From NCBI GenBank assembly GCA_026027325.1, contig JAMSLZ010000012.1:434001-498000 (forward strand): 64,000 nucleotides of DNA, given 5' to 3'. Source of the DNA: Actinomucor elegans. Taxonomy: Eukaryota > Mucoromycota > Mucoromycetes > Mucorales > Mucoraceae. Under the pieces are notes generated by a model. It was not told where the DNA came from and ran no database searches. It saw nothing but the letters and a program-made list of their open reading frames with translations. Positions 11,763 to 24,570 of this stretch are shown here, piece by piece (within the stretch, counting starts at the first letter, position 1; every line of letters starts with the position of its first letter). The translations under genes and the position numbers were made by a program.

Positions 11763-12951
11763 TCCAATCCACCTCAGAATTCAAGGCATTAGCATTTAAG
11801 TGAAGGATAGCATCCAGTTTAAGCATAATGCAACTACCAGATGTTTACCAGACCATATCAATATTTTATTAGTCCAATTTAATTCTAAGAGCCTAATAAT
11901 TGTTGATAGGAACTTGTAAACATGCTGGTTTTCCATGAAACCTTTTTTTTTTTTGAAATCGTATTAGCGCTCAATAGAAGAAAAATAGCATAAACCATTA
12001 TGCATCACCGCGTATCAAAGTACATAAATGATGATACTATCGACAAGTAATAGCAGTTAATATCTTTAACAGCGATACAATTTGCGTTTGAAAAAAAAAA
12101 TGAGCAAAGAGATATCAAACATCATATGGTCAGTAATAAAACGCTCATATAAGCCACAATTATACAATATTATTGGAATCACTACAATATACTGGAATAT
12201 ATGAAAATGTGCTTATGTTTGCTAAATCATGTTACCAAGCTACGCTTCTATTTTAAAAAGACTATGACATGTATAACGATTCATATTCTCTACTTTATTA
12301 TAACTTCCATTATCCTCTCACGTTTTTGCTTCCCACTATTGTTACCTATAGGATAAACAATCAATAAATACAATGCTACACTACCCTCCATTTCTTTATC
12401 TAGTTCAAAATGGACAAACTAAGCATTGTCAGATATACTTACGCCGTTAAGTGATGGTTCATATTTTTTTTGACAAATCGCTTCTTGGCAGCTGGTTCAC
12501 AAACTTCCATAACATATGCTCTCTACCTGGTAACATTTTCAATTCAATCATAGAAAGATCGTTGTAAGATTTCAAATTTCATCAAAGCGCGCAGATAACG
12601 CTAATAGTTATGAATACGAAACAACAAAAGTAAAACAGCGATAGAAGCTAACAAACAAATATGCAAGGATTGGACTTGTGGTTCCAGGGATTGTGATGTA
12701 TCCAAACGCTTGCTTTATAACATGGTTATATAAGAGCAAAACTAGAAGGTTATTCTAAACCACCAACAGCCATTACAATTCACTCGGCGTGTAAAATAAA
12801 TAAGGGAATGGTCAGTTATCGTACTACATAAAGTTTATCACCATGCTGATATACAAAAACAAGAAAATAAATGCTTTATTGGTTTAATGTACGACTAACA
12901 AACGGATAGGTATCTTCCTCGTAAGCGACAAAGTATAAAAAAGAAACTTGC
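10189..12951. other. gene-free AT-rich spacer of about 2.8 kb
   Basis: No coding region could be supported. It includes a (TA)n microsatellite at about 11727-11760 and a diverged pair of a short motif, GTGGTAATTAA(A/G)CA(A/G)CCT, at about 10601 and 10664. The rest is featureless AT-rich sequence with poly(T) and poly(A) runs. Confidence 0.6.
11726..11761. repeat. (TA)n microsatellite
   Basis: About 17 uninterrupted TA dinucleotides in intergenic DNA. Confidence 0.9.
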
Positions 12952-13329
12952 TTAATAATGTTTTTGTATCTCGTTGAGTAGGGCGTTAGGATTGGCACCT
13001 ACAAGTTCGCCTAGTTTTACGCCATTCTTAAAGAACACGAAGGTAGGCATTGCTCGGATTCCTACCTCTTCTGAGATGTCCTAGATAGCCAAGTAAACTT
13101 AATACTTGTATATGAAGACTAATCCGATAGCTGCTTGTATACTTACAGTTGCGGCATCGACATCTACCTTAGCAAAAATTGCACCTGGAAACTGATCAGC
13201 CAGTTTTTCAAACACAGGGGAGATTGTCCTGCAAGGTCCACACCATATGGCCCAAAAGTCAATTGCAACAAGTTTGTCTTGATTAATGAGAGCATGAAAC
13301 TCTCCCAAGTTTTTAATTTCTTGAACCAT
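12952..13329 (-). CDS. thioredoxin
   Basis: Two exons (13329-13147 and 13080-12952) give 103 residues, the normal length of a classical cytosolic thioredoxin. The active site is WCGPC, preceded by VAIDFWAI, and the cis-proline loop is [11 protein letters not shown]. The VDVDAAT stretch ends exon 1, as in other fungal thioredoxins. The protein would reduce disulfides in targets such as peroxiredoxins and ribonucleotide reductase, using NADPH through thioredoxin reductase. The start [11 protein letters not shown] matches family length. Related but damaged or divergent copies lie at 25.8-29.3 kb, so this is the intact parent-like member in the window. A LINE-like insertion lies about 370 bp upstream of the start codon. 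Confidence 0.93.
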
Positions 13330-13684
13330 ATTTTCTGTATATATACAAGTATTAGAATGAGAAAAAGAGATGAAACGTTTTGTTATTATACTAGTATTTA
13401 TACATATTTATAAATGCGATCTAATGCGCGCTGGACTTAAAAAACGATAGGCTCTGCCACATGCATCCTTATGTTTTCATATAGTAGATTTACAATGAGT
13501 AAGAATTAACAGTTCATTATTTTGAGGAGGACGTTGCATTATATATGAATGCATATAAATGTATACAGAAATAATTTTTTTCTAGTAATGAAATAACAAA
13601 AATTAGATGACTCCGTTAGTCAACACTTGCTGACTTAAGCCAAAATCAATTTTGAGACCTGCATTGACGGTGAGTTAAATGAAT
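13330..13684. other. upstream region of the thioredoxin gene
   Basis: AT-rich sequence between the thioredoxin start and the LINE-like insertion. I see no gene. It presumably holds the thioredoxin promoter; no specific site is clear. Confidence 0.5.
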
Positions 13685-14168
13685 TCCATAGGCTTTGGTC
13701 AAACAAACAGTTTGGACCAATATCATGCAGTGCTTCTTTACTACAGAGACTATTAATATGGATGATATATATAAAATGCTGCTCCACCTTGAACCTCCAG
13801 TCAATATCCGGCCTTCTCAACACGCATTCTTCACCACAGTTATCTCCACTACCCTATGGCACATATGGTACTTCTATTGGCAGTTTATCATTGAAGACAT
13901 GCCATTTTTAACTGATACAGCCATAGCAAAGATTGAGTCACAAATATCAATACTACACAATCCAACAGAATTGTAATAATTCCAAATACTACCTTCAGAA
14001 TACATAAACGCTACTTGTAGTCCAGTAATCACAGCATTATATTATCCCCATCTCCTCTTTATTATATATACTTATATTCAAACTCTACCTCTCCGCGATG
14101 TGTGGCCTCTAAAAGTTTAATAAAAACTTAAATTTACAAAAAAAAAAAAAAAAAAATCCATAGGCTTT
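13685..14168 (+). mobile_element. 5'-truncated LINE-like retrotransposon copy with 12-bp TSD
   Basis: A 12-bp direct repeat, TCCATAGGCTTT, occurs at 13685-13696 and again at 14157-14168. The second copy directly follows an A run of about 18 bases (14139-14156). Between them, an open frame runs from the left junction to 13976 (about 93 codons) and carries LWHIWYFYWQFI, which resembles the C-terminal region after the reverse transcriptase in some non-LTR ORF2 proteins. About 160 bp of 3' untranslated sequence with AATAAA-like signals precedes the tail. This is the expected structure for target-primed reverse transcription of a 5'-truncated copy. The open frame and exact duplication suggest a young insertion. 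The protein match is weak, so a processed copy of some other mRNA is possible. Confidence 0.75.
13697..13976 (+). pseudogene. C-terminal fragment of a LINE ORF2-like protein
   Basis: The reading frame has no start of its own; it enters from the left target-site duplication. It has aromatic-rich helices typical of the tail of non-LTR polymerase polyproteins and ends at a TAA near 13976. It is not expected to be functional alone. Confidence 0.45.
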
Positions 14169-15507
14169 AGAATAAACTTCTGATGACACCAATAACAGTA
14201 GAAAGCTACTACGGGCTATTGTATTGTTATAGCGTATATATACTACCCATAACTATTTTTCTAGTTTATAAAACAGTTCACATTGTTAGGTATTGCCCAT
14301 TGTATACATCTTTTCACAGTTTTATACTGCTGCTGTTGTTGTTGTTGTTGTCGTTGTTGATAGAACATGTTTATTATACTGTAGTTATACAGAAGTTATA
14401 ATAGAAATCGTTGGTTCCGAGTATGAACTATTTACCGTGTGCGAGATTTGCACAAGGCCGGCTGAGGGATCTATAAACATATAGATTAGATTTACATCTA
14501 GAGTATATTTAATTACAGCCTATCTTAGCTTATTATATTTTTTATAGTTTATTCAAATAATGACTTTAATAAGCACAGTAATTTATTCTAAACATGGACT
14601 AGTAATCATACATAGCATTTAATTTGAAGTCTCCAGGGAAATCCAAGAAATGGGATAATTTACTCAAAAATACTGAGAGAGTACTATAGCGGAGAATAAT
14701 ATATCACCGTATGACAACTTCGTAATATCTAGTACAGCGCTCACAGCGCCAATTAATGGCTTTTCACATGGTCAATTGGTATTGTGAGCACTGTATATAA
14801 ACTAAAATCAAGAAAGAACAACGATAAAGTCTGGCTTTTTTTGTATATCTGAAATGTGAATACTGATATTAAAAATTGGGAAGCAGAGAACGGTCGGTAA
14901 GAGAAACATTTAATATAAGCTATATACAACCATTCAGCACTAAAAATGCTTGATGTTCACCTGCAACATATTTTTTTTATGAAGCTGTACAACATTTGTA
15001 TAATAATTCTTGGTTTGTATTCCATTGCTGGTATTGTAAATGGCTGCGTTACAATGATTCAGTAGTACCAGGCCGCGCACTGGTAAAAAAAAACCCTACA
15101 GTGTATTTCTTGAAATTATCAGACCAATTTGAATGTGAAGCTGAATAAAATAGCAGTGAATTTAAAGTATCTCGAAATGTAAGAAATGTAATGAACAAGA
15201 CGTCTGTTCCTCTAGTCATCAAAATATACCAGTAAAGCAAGGCAGTTCACTGTATTTACAAACTCATTTCAAATAAACCATCAAATTCCCTAATGTAGGT
15301 ACAATTTACAAAATAGACAAAAAGCGGGAAGAAAACCGCAGTAATCTTGAGTCATAGTCGGAACAACCTAGAGTTACATCCACCGCAGTTGTGTATACCA
15401 AAATGACAGGCAAGGTCTTACGGAATGCGTTATCAACAAAACGATCTATTTAAACCTCATTTCCCACCCTACTTTTCTATGATCTTTACTCTTTAGACCC
15501 ATTCTTT
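14169..15507. other. spacer upstream of the ABC transporter gene
   Basis: Short frames here have no recognisable family. It contains a GTT/CTG-like trinucleotide tract at about 14331-14360, one dispersed repeat copy (14570-14640) and ordinary AT-rich sequence. The ABC transporter promoter should lie in the last few hundred bases. Confidence 0.55.
14570..14640 (+). repeat. dispersed ~75-bp repeat, single copy
   Basis: It keeps TTATTCTAAACATGGACTAG followed by TAATCATACATAGCATTTAA, the family core with substitutions. No second copy is visible 165-185 bp away. Confidence 0.5.
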
Positions 15508-18500
15508 ATGACAACAACCATACCGACTGTAGTTTGGTATTCGGGGGCTTTGGCCTTAACGGCATGTACAAGTGCTCTTGTTTTGTCAATTCAACGTGGT
15601 TTACATCATAAGCAAATCCGTTTGAATGAAAGATCCTCGATTGAAATACACCTTAAACAAGATACTAAGCGCGATCTCTGTGCCTTACGCTGATACGAAT
15701 CGCTTAACCCGTATCACTTGTTGTAGTTTATTCTTGGCTACTATGGCTGCTTTTAATCTTCAAGCTGATGTCAAGCACGCTCAAGAGGACCAATCTAGAA
15801 TATGGTATATCGCATCCTCTATGTTTATCTTTGTATCTTGGTTGTATGCCTCGGTTCTAGCTCTCCTCTCGCGTCGTTACCAATTACCAAATGCCTGGGG
15901 CTGGATTTTGAACGTCCATCTGTGCATCATTTACTTTGTAGCCTGGTTTGTCTCACTCTATCAACTCTGGCAGGTTGTTTTGATCCAATCACCTAATATC
16001 TCCTGGCTGGACTGCTTACCTTTTCTTTTACCTGTTCTTTTGGGCTTCGATCTGATTTATGTAACATCCACCACAAAACAGGGTCCACCATTCTTGGATG
16101 AAAACGACCGTCAAGTGTGTAACATCAATGTTGAATCGATTATTGGTTACCTCTATTTAAATTGGTGTAGTAATATTGTGAGCGTAGTGGCTAAAAAGAA
16201 GGCGGATCTGATGGATGAAGATTTACCTGTAATGACAGCTCAATTTCGCGCTCATAATATCTTTTATACATTTGGCGCTACGCGTGGAAAGGAATTGATA
16301 TCTCGACTCATCACTGCAAACAAGCCAAAAATCATTATCCAATTTTCATTATCCGTTGTTGCTTCTGCCTTGTACTATGCTCCTGCTTTCTTTATGAACC
16401 GTCTGTTACAGTTTCTGCAAGACTATAACGCTGGTGTCTCTTTTGATCATCCTATGCAATACGCGATTCTAATTGTTATAGGTATGGGTGTGTCTATCGT
16501 GGTTATGGGTATCTTTGTAAGTCAGCAATGGTATTTTGGTAAGCTTGTTCATGATATACATACAAACACATGTTGCTAATCTTACATGATGACTCTATAA
16601 AGCTTCTTGTGCTCTTCAATCTAGCGTAAGAAGCATGCTGAATGTTGAAGTATATAGAAAGTCCCTTCGTAGACGTGATCTTTCTGTGGCAGTTGCTGAG
16701 AAAAGCGAAGAAGAGGCTAGTAAAAATGAAGACAAAGATGAAGCTGCAGCTTCATCTACTGGTGCTATCGTCAACTTGATGGGAACTGATGCTTCTCGTG
16801 TCGCAGACTTCAGTTCGATTTGGTTCATTCTGATTTCTGCGCCTCTTGAGTTATGTGTTGGTATATACTTTTTATATCAATTGCTAGGCGTTTCGTGTTT
16901 TTACGGTCTTTTGGTTATGATCTTTATTCTGCCTATAAACCACTTCAACGCCCAAATCTTTGCCAAAACACAAGATCGTTTGATGGAAGCTCGCGACAAA
17001 CGTGTCACGCTGATGAACGAAGTTTTACAAGGTATTCGTCAGATCAAGTTTTTCGCTTGGGAATCCAATTGGGAAAAACGCATAATGGAAGCCAGAAGTA
17101 AAGAGCTTCACCATCTCAGTATTACTTACATCAATGGTGTATTTTTCTCGCTCGTTTGGCAAGGGTAAGTGCGACATTCCTATTTTTTTTTTATTATAAT
17201 AATATCGAACATCCAATGTATTTTTTTCTTTGTAGCGCTCCTATCTTGGTCACCTTGATCTCTTTTTATTCTTTCACTGTAATTGAAGGCAAGGAGTTGA
17301 CTGCTCCTATCGCTTTTACTGTCATAAGTGTCTTTAGCGAACTTCGCGTTGCTCTCAATGTTATACCTGAAATATTCATGGAGGGCATTCAAGCCTATGC
17401 TAGTGTGAAGCGTATTCGAAAATTTCTGAATGAAGATGAAATCGAGGTCATTGTTCCTCAAGACCCTCGTGCACCAGTAGATATCAGCTTCCAAAATGCT
17501 ACGGTCGGGTGGAAGAAGCCTTCTGAAGTTAAACAGAATACTGAAGGCGAAGAAGAGGAAGCTAGCTTTGTTCTCGTAGATATTAATGCCAAATTTCCCA
17601 ATGGTGAACTAAGTTTAATCAGTGGCTCAACTGGATCTGGCAAGACGTTAATGCTTCTTAGTTTGCTTGGCGAAACTATATTAATTGATGGCAAAGTCTC
17701 CTGTCCTCGTACTCCCGTTTCTGATACCATTACTTCAGAGATTGGCTTAGTTTCTGCTGATATACATGCTGATGACTGGGTTTTGGAACACTCTTTGGCT
17801 TACGTATCTCAAACACCTTGGTTACAAAACGCTTCTATTCGCACAAATATATTATTTGGTCTGCCTTACATCGAATCACGTTACAAAGATACGTTGACCG
17901 CATGTGCATTGGATAAAGATTTGTCTATTTTTGAAGATGGTGACCGTACAGAAATTGGTGAAAAGGGCATCACTCTCAGTGGTGGACAAAAGGCCCGTGT
18001 TGCTCTTGCTAGAGCTGTTTATTCTCGTGCTCAGAACATTTTAATGGACGATGTTTTGAGTGCTGTGGTAAGAGCTTTTATACTATAACATCTTAGTATT
18101 AGTATTAATAACAATATTAGGATTCTCATACAGCCAAGCATCTATATGAGTCATGCCTTATGGGTCCTTTGATGAAGAATCGCACCCGTATTCTTGTCAC
18201 ACATCATGTCAAGCTTTGTATCAAGGGTAGCGCTTTCCTGGTACATATCGAAGGTGGTGGTGCCCGTCATGTTGGTTCACCTACCGAATTGCGCCAATCT
18301 GGTCAATTGGCTCATATCATCGAAGAGAATAATGAAGTTGATGAGGACGATGTTAATAAACGGGAAGAAATTGAACTCGTTGGAAGCTCTAGCTCCAAAA
18401 CATCTACTGTGGTTGATACTTCTGGTGATACTCAGCCAAAGAAAGATGAAAAGGCGGCTCGTGTTTTAATCGAAGAAGAAAGTCGCGCATCAGGTAGCGT

Positions 18501-20588
18501 CAAGATGAGATTGTACAGGGCTTATTTCAGCATGGTTGGCCATACAGGTTTCTGGATTGTAATGACAGTTATCATGTTTGGTGCTCGTGGCTTTGAGATT
18601 AGTGAAAGTTGGTGGATCAAGACTTGGGCTCAAGCTTATGACCATTACTCGTATGAAAATGATCAAGCTAACAACACTGCATATACATTTGCTACTATTT
18701 TGGGCTCTCGTTCTTCATACACCAATTTCATGGCTCCTGCAAGCAATCAACTATTATCTGACCCTATCAGCGCCAACGCTTTCGATCAGCCTACTCATAA
18801 ATCACCTTCGGATGGCGTTATACATCTTAACTATTATTTGGGTGTCTATTGTTTAATTACTATCAGTAATGTTATCATTGGCTCTCTTCGTTTTGCCTAT
18901 TTATACTGGGGTGCCCTCAGAGCCAACAAAAAGCTATATTCTGATCTACTTCACCGCGTATTCCGTGCTCCTCTTCGTTTCTTTGATACTACTCCATTAG
19001 GACGTATTTTGAATCGTTTTTCAAAAGATTTTGAATCTGTAGACTCAAAAATCCCTACGGATCTAATGAATTTTGTGATTCAATGGATTTTAATCGTCAC
19101 CTCTGCTATCACTGTCTGCATTGTCTTACCTATGTTTACGCTTCCTATGGTAGTCGTTGCTATAGCAAATGTTATTATTGGTATGAACTATATCAGCAGC
19201 TCTCGCGAATTGAAACGTCTAGACTCTGTCACTCGATCTCCCGTCTTTTCCACCTTTACCGAAACCATCTCTGGCGTCGCCACCATTCGCGCATTTGGCG
19301 CCACCCAACAGTTCTTACAGACGATGATGGAGTGCATTGATGAAAATGTGCGTCCATTCTTTTACAGTTGGTGTGTTAATAGATGGGTAAGTATCAGATA
19401 CTCGCTCACTTCTGCAGTCATCAACTTTGCCGCCTGTGCTTTTGCTCTTTACAATATTGGTACACTTGATGTTTCGTTGGCAGGTTTTGGATTGAGCTTT
19501 GTGCTCATGTTTGCAGATAATATGTTCTGGGGCATTCGTCAATACACTGGCGTAGAGATGTCTTTTAATTCTGTCGAACGCATCATTGAGTTTATGGAAA
19601 TGGATCAGGAAGCACCTACCATCACTGACTTGAGGCCCCCTCCACAATGGCCTACTCAAGGTCAAATCGAAGTGCGTGATCTGGAAGTCAAGTATGCAGC
19701 CGATTTAGATCCAGTTCTTAAGGGTTTAACCTTTTCTGTCAAGCCTCAAGAAAAGATTGGTGTTGTAGGTCGAACAGGTACGGTTAATTAGCTATTAAGT
19801 CATTTCCGATATTAACAGCTGTGATAGGTAGCGGCAAATCCACTTTGGCTCTCTCGTTCTTCCGCTTTGTTGAAGCCTCCGCGGGTTCCATCTTAATTGA
19901 TAACATTAACATTAAGGATTTAGGTACTGAAGATCTCAGATCTAACTTGACTATCATTCCTCAAGATCCCACTCTCTTTTCTGGTTCTCTTCGCTCAAAC
20001 ATGGATCCTTTTGATCAATTCCAAGATGAAGACATATTTGCTGCTTTCTGTCGTGTTGAATTAATCCGTGGTAGTACCAACAATTCCGCTACAGACAATA
20101 TCCTTGATGGTCAAGAAGTCAATGCAAACGTGTTCAATGACCTGAACACACTCGTAAGTGAAGGTGGTAAAAACTTTTCTCAAGGCCAGCGTCAACTATT
20201 ATGTATGGCGCGCGCGTTACTCAAACGTAGTCGTATTGTGTTGATGGATGAAGCAACTGCTAGTGTGGATTTTGAAACAGACAAAGCTATTCAAAAGACT
20301 ATTGCAACAGAGTTTTCTGATAGTACCATTCTGTGTATCGCTCATAGATTACATACTGTAATAGAGTATGATCGTATTTTAGTACTGGATCATGGTGAAA
20401 TTCAAGAATTTGACAAGTAAGTGAACTTTTCTAATCCAAATTGCTTTTTTTACTCACCATCTTCATCTAGTCCCTTAACCTTGATCAGTAACCCTGAGTC
20501 CTCATTTTACAAAATGTGCCGTAACTCCGGCGAATTTGAAAGCTTAGTTGAACTTGCCAAGTCGAAGCATCAGTCATCCAACATCTAG
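15508..20588 (+). CDS. ABCC-family (MRP/YOR1-type) ABC transporter
   Basis: Six main exons (to 16538, 16603-17164, 17236-18067, 18121-19777, 19828-20416, 20471-20588). From the ATG at 15626 they give 1556 residues, a normal full-length ABCC protein. Order: N-terminal membrane segments, first membrane domain, NBD1 (Walker A GSTGSGKT, signature LSGGQK, Walker B ILMDDVLSAVD with Asp in place of catalytic Glu, as usual for ABCC), an acidic linker, second membrane domain, NBD2 (Walker A GRTGSGKST split by an intron, FSQGQRQ, ILxD-type LMDEATASVD, H-loop CIAHR). Such pumps export glutathione or other conjugates and drugs at the vacuolar or plasma membrane. The N terminus is uncertain. A frame from 15508 encodes a good membrane helix but is in another frame from the main one; a weak 67-nt intron (15566-15632) would join them in phase. 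Confidence 0.92.
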
Positions 20589-21103
20589 AACAAAATCAAT
20601 TCATTTGCATTGTACTATTTTACTGTCATACTCCATTTTTTTAAACAAGGAACCCTTTTCATATTGAAATAAACTCGATGCTTTAATAGCTCGCTTCGAA
20701 AGAAATGATTCTAATAGGAAATATTAGGTATAACACACTTCTAGGTAAGCTTACTAAAAATAAGTATAACCACCTTTATAATCTCTTAGATAACTAAGTT
20801 CGCATCTAAGAGTCCTATCAGATTATTAATCAGGTAAGTCTCTTTTGAAAGAAATTAACCATATATCATCATTGGCATGACAGATGTTATGCCTAATTAA
20901 CTCTCTTCGGTTTTGTTTTTTGAGCATTTTTAAGACGTTAGTAGATACATAAAGCCACTGAGCAAAAATTACTTGCAAGATGCAGTGCTTGACCGAGATC
21001 CATATAATGGTATAGATGCGATATCCCATTATCAATACATATTACATATGCTCTAATTATCAACAATACAGTAGTTTGTATACTTTAGTTGAAAAACGAT
21101 TTT

Positions 21104-21320
21104 ATTAGAAGCAGCAGCTCATTCCGAGTATGGAAAACTTGTCAAATGGGACATTAAATGGGGATCATCTGAGAGATCTACAAATCACATACCAAACGTG
21201 TACCATCTATAGTTTTGTTATTCTTATGTGGTATAATTATTGTATTTGAGCTAGACGATGATTTTTCTAGATGCAGCTGTTCATATAGAAACAGGCACAA
21301 GTAAAGTTGAACTGAAACCA
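21104..21320 (+). repeat. dispersed ~80-bp repeat, two copies 164 bp apart
   Basis: The first copy (21104-21186) reads AGAAGCAGCAGCTCATTCCG, AATGGGACATTAAATG and GATCATCTGAGAGATCTAC. The second (21268-21320) keeps TAGATGCAGCTGTTCATA and then decays. Confidence 0.65.
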
Positions 21321-22217
21321 AATCGTAAGGGTACCGACCCCTTTTTTATACTCCGTCATACTTCTAATAGCTTTTACTGCTGCCAATAACATTTTTTCTC
21401 AGCGTGATTGGCAAGTTGAATATAGGCTTCATGTAGTTGAGAATATGTAAATTCATCCTATGGAGTATATAATATTCGAATTATGAGTGTATTTTTTTTT
21501 ACAAATGACCCAAAAATAGGCTTTTATCAAAGAGATCTCTATAGATTAGAGGAGATAAGCAACAGCCTTTATACTATTCGATGCACAATTCAATTTAGCA
21601 AACCTTGTATAAAAAAAAACCGAGTTTCTTGAAAATTAAACCAAAGTTGGCATCAGAAACATTTTCTTGATTCTTAGAAGCCGCTGCTGCTGCTGCTGCT
21701 GCATTAATGTTTAATCACCGAAATCCAATCAAAACGCCTTTTTTTTTTTTTTAATTTCTTGGTGGCGATCTATTGACAGCATAACGAGCTTGGTCAACTA
21801 ATGGGATGATGGCATATCTTGTGAGAAAGAGAAGAAGAAACTCGATTAATGTACTACGTTATGGATGGTAAGTTCGTTAGTAAGACCTGAACACGAAAAG
21901 GGTGGTTGTATTACCGTTGTTTTCTATTTTTAAGGAATCGTGTACAGGTTTGTAGAGAAAAAGGTGGGGTATCTACTATAAAGTTTGTAATACTTGTTGG
22001 GAAAAAGATACTAGAATGTATTCTCTGATATATACATGTTATTACCCTATGTCTATGAGTGAACTGCGCGATGACTGGTCTTGTTTTCGACAGGTTAATA
22101 TATCAAGCGAGGTTTACTGCTAGGCTTTGTGGATGCTATGATTTATAGTTAAGAGCTCCTTTCTAATTACGACTATATACACTATTTTATTTCTGGAGTA
22201 TGTAGAATACATTCCTT

Positions 22218-22251
<34 letters not shown>

Positions 22252-22429
22252 ATACTGGGTTGAATGAATTAAAAGGATGTTTACATTTGGCTTCATATGT
22301 ATAAGAAAACATTACAAAGAGGCTCATGGTGATACACAAGAAAGAAGGTAAGGGTCTTTCCTTATTGTTTGAGTGGTAAAATTCCCACCCACTTTAGAGT
22401 TCAATCCCGGTGCACGAATACTTTTCGGG

Positions 22430-22438
22430 TATAAAAGG
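22430..22438 (+). promoter_or_regulatory. TATA box of the small gene at 22522
   Basis: TATAAAAGG lies about 84 bp upstream of an ATG, followed by a pyrimidine-rich stretch and an A-rich leader ending in GTAAAAATG. This is a typical fungal promoter layout. Confidence 0.55.
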
Positions 22439-22521
22439 ATAACTTTTTATCAAATAATTCCCTTTTTTTTTTCCTTTTCTCTTCCACTACAAAACATAAC
22501 ATAGAAAGAAAGAAAGTAAAA

Positions 22522-22913
22522 ATGAAAGCAACTGCAGTTGGATTATGCGTTAGCGTAGTATTTGGTACTGCTGCCTCTTATCTCAGGTATGTACTGAATA
22601 GTATGGATTACTACAATTAGACTCATGATCGGTATGTAGACATAATAACCATACGTCAATCAATATCATGTCAAAATACATGACTGGCTCAGCTTTTTCT
22701 ATCGTTGCATTACTAAGTATGTCTTATTTATCATCATCTATCCTTTATACTAACCCTATTATAGGCCTTGGGGGCTTATTATCAAAAGAATCTTCAAGAA
22801 CAAGAGCTTTATCGCCGCTACAGCATTTAAAAGTATTGAATTATCAGCCACGATCTTTATCCAGCTCTATATCGCCCAATTCAACACTGTACGTTCATAG
22901 CCGACACACATAA
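22522..22913 (+). CDS. small putative membrane protein, exons tentative
   Basis: Exon 1 encodes MKATAVGLCVSVVFGTAASY, a single hydrophobic helix of the kind found in small inner-mitochondrial-membrane subunits. It ends at a GTATGT donor. A second exon after an acceptor near 22640 continues in phase (MSKYMTGSAFSIVALL) and may run to the stop at 22913, with an optional 48-nt in-frame intron starting at GTATGTC. In another frame the last exon would read ALGAYYQKNLQEQELYRRYS and stop earlier, which looks more protein-like but does not fit the splice phase I see. A clear TATA box and leader argue for a real gene. Product not recognised. It is convergent with the 7-TM gene. Confidence 0.4.
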
Positions 22914-23181
22914 AGATCCTCCGCCTTTTATCTTGTATTATAGTTTGTAGTTGTATATTATACCTTTCTTTCTTCTTTTGTTATATCCCCAAAATAAATA
23001 TATATATATATCAGTCTAGCCTCTGTGGAGTTGCAAATAGAACGTTTCATATATTCGGAAAAAAAAAATGTTGGAAAATGATCCATATGAATAACGAAAA
23101 TACCGTAGGGTGAACGGAGAACATCAAAAGGGGTGAAAGAGGAGTCTTTATTAAGTGTCCAACAATACTTCTCCTATACCT

Positions 23182-24570
23182 TCAGTAATGGCGATGGGTT
23201 TTCTGCTCTATAAGAATAGAGGTATCAAATGATTCATTGGTCACTACGAACACTGGTTTGATATCTTCAACTGCTTTTTTGGGATGAAAGATCAAGATGA
23301 CAATGAACCAGATAATTACACATAATACGTTGACTATAATAAAACGTTAACAAAGAGGTTGGGTGGACAATCAGATGCTTACTATTGCATATCAGGAAAT
23401 CAGACGAAAACTTGTGTAAATTGATCGACTTTTTAGCTGTCAAACCATCTGCACTCAATATGATGAAACAGGTAGAAAATATGAACAAGGTAACTGACAG
23501 TAACAGGTTTAGTTCTTGAAAATACCGCATTTTATGATGAATGAATTGAGCGTTATTCATTTGGAGACTGTGATTCAGTAATCGATTGAATCTTAGATGC
23601 GAGACGCCTCCCAGCAGAGAAATAGCAAGCATTTCTATAATAATAATAATAAAAAAGCGGGGCAGTTAGCACTGGGTCACTATTTGTTTGCTGCATTCAA
23701 CATACCACATCCATAAACAAGCTGAGGCATTATCTCTTTGTATGTATAGTCATAAATATCTCGAGAAAAGTTATACTGTAGGATTGGAAATAGAAAGATA
23801 TTAAACAGTGTCCTATAATATATATATATATATATAAATAATGTTAGTGTATATCATATATATATATATACTTGAGGCTATTGTATTTTACATGAATATA
23901 TAAAACTTGAACTCTTTACTACTCATGAACGTTGCTCTAGCTACCAGTTTGGCAAGGTACTTCCAGAAACACTGTAGTAATAATAAGGTACCCTAATTAG
24001 ACTCTGCGTCAATAAACATGCTGCAGTAAGTTGATATGTATGTTACAATTTGTAAGGCGAAACCAGCACATAAACTATAATCTAAATATAAAAGAAACCA
24101 AATGAAACATTAGGATGTTGCATTGCATTTAACTTGTATTTGAATACCAGTTGGAATCACTAAATCTCTATCTGCCTGAGTCCACATAATTTCTGGCTTT
24201 GTGATGATATGGCCAAGGACAGACACATATCCTTCTTTATATTTGATTTTACAAGATGTTATATCTACATTTTTATGTTAGTCGAGCGCTATAATGTAAT
24301 GAATTACGCCACACCATAGTATAATTGAAACGGCAGCATGACGAGTATTGTAGCTGTAACAATGCTTTTCAATTCACCTCTCTTGAATTTTTGGAAATAC
24401 AAACATTCAAAGCCTCCTGTAGTAGCAATGCGATATAGAAGCCATATTAAAAGATAGCTTAACCCAATTGCTCTCTCTAAATAATGTGAATTTTTTTTAG
24501 TTTATCTATATATATATATATATATATTGGCTGACATACGTAAGAAACTAAAGTCGCTCAAATGCGTCAT
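23182..24570 (-). CDS. putative 7-TM receptor-like membrane protein
   Basis: Seven to eight short exons can be joined in phase from an ATG at 24570 (MTHLSDFSFL) to the TGA at 23182. The best-supported exons are 23812-23706, 23634-23383 and 23333-23182. The product has about seven hydrophobic segments, among them AIGLSYLLIWLLYRIA, SIVTATILVMLPFQLYY, VLYIHVKY, TLFNIFLFPIL, LLLSVTLFIFSTCFIIL and VLCVIIWFIVILIF, and a soluble tail of about 40 residues. Topology and the long loop between early segments resemble fungal G-protein-coupled-receptor-like proteins, but I see no signature that proves it. Introns hold TA repeats. The internal exons between 23.9 and 24.3 kb use weak splice sites (for example a GTGTGG donor), so that part is tentative. 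Confidence 0.5.

Larger units (their letters stand above)
20589..22521. other. gene-free spacer
   Basis: No supported gene. It holds two dispersed repeat copies (21104-21320), a (CTG)n tract near 21682-21700, a T run near 21739 and a (TA)n run at about 22218-22244. A TATAAAAGG box at 22430-22438 belongs to the following small gene. Confidence 0.55.

Noticed and set aside
22362..22418. tRNA-like sequence with A-box-like GAGTGGTAAAA and B-box-like GTTCAATCC
   Set aside because: The anticodon arm is missing and the T-stem does not pair. At most it is a decayed tRNA fragment; the stretch is also simply the upstream region of the small gene.
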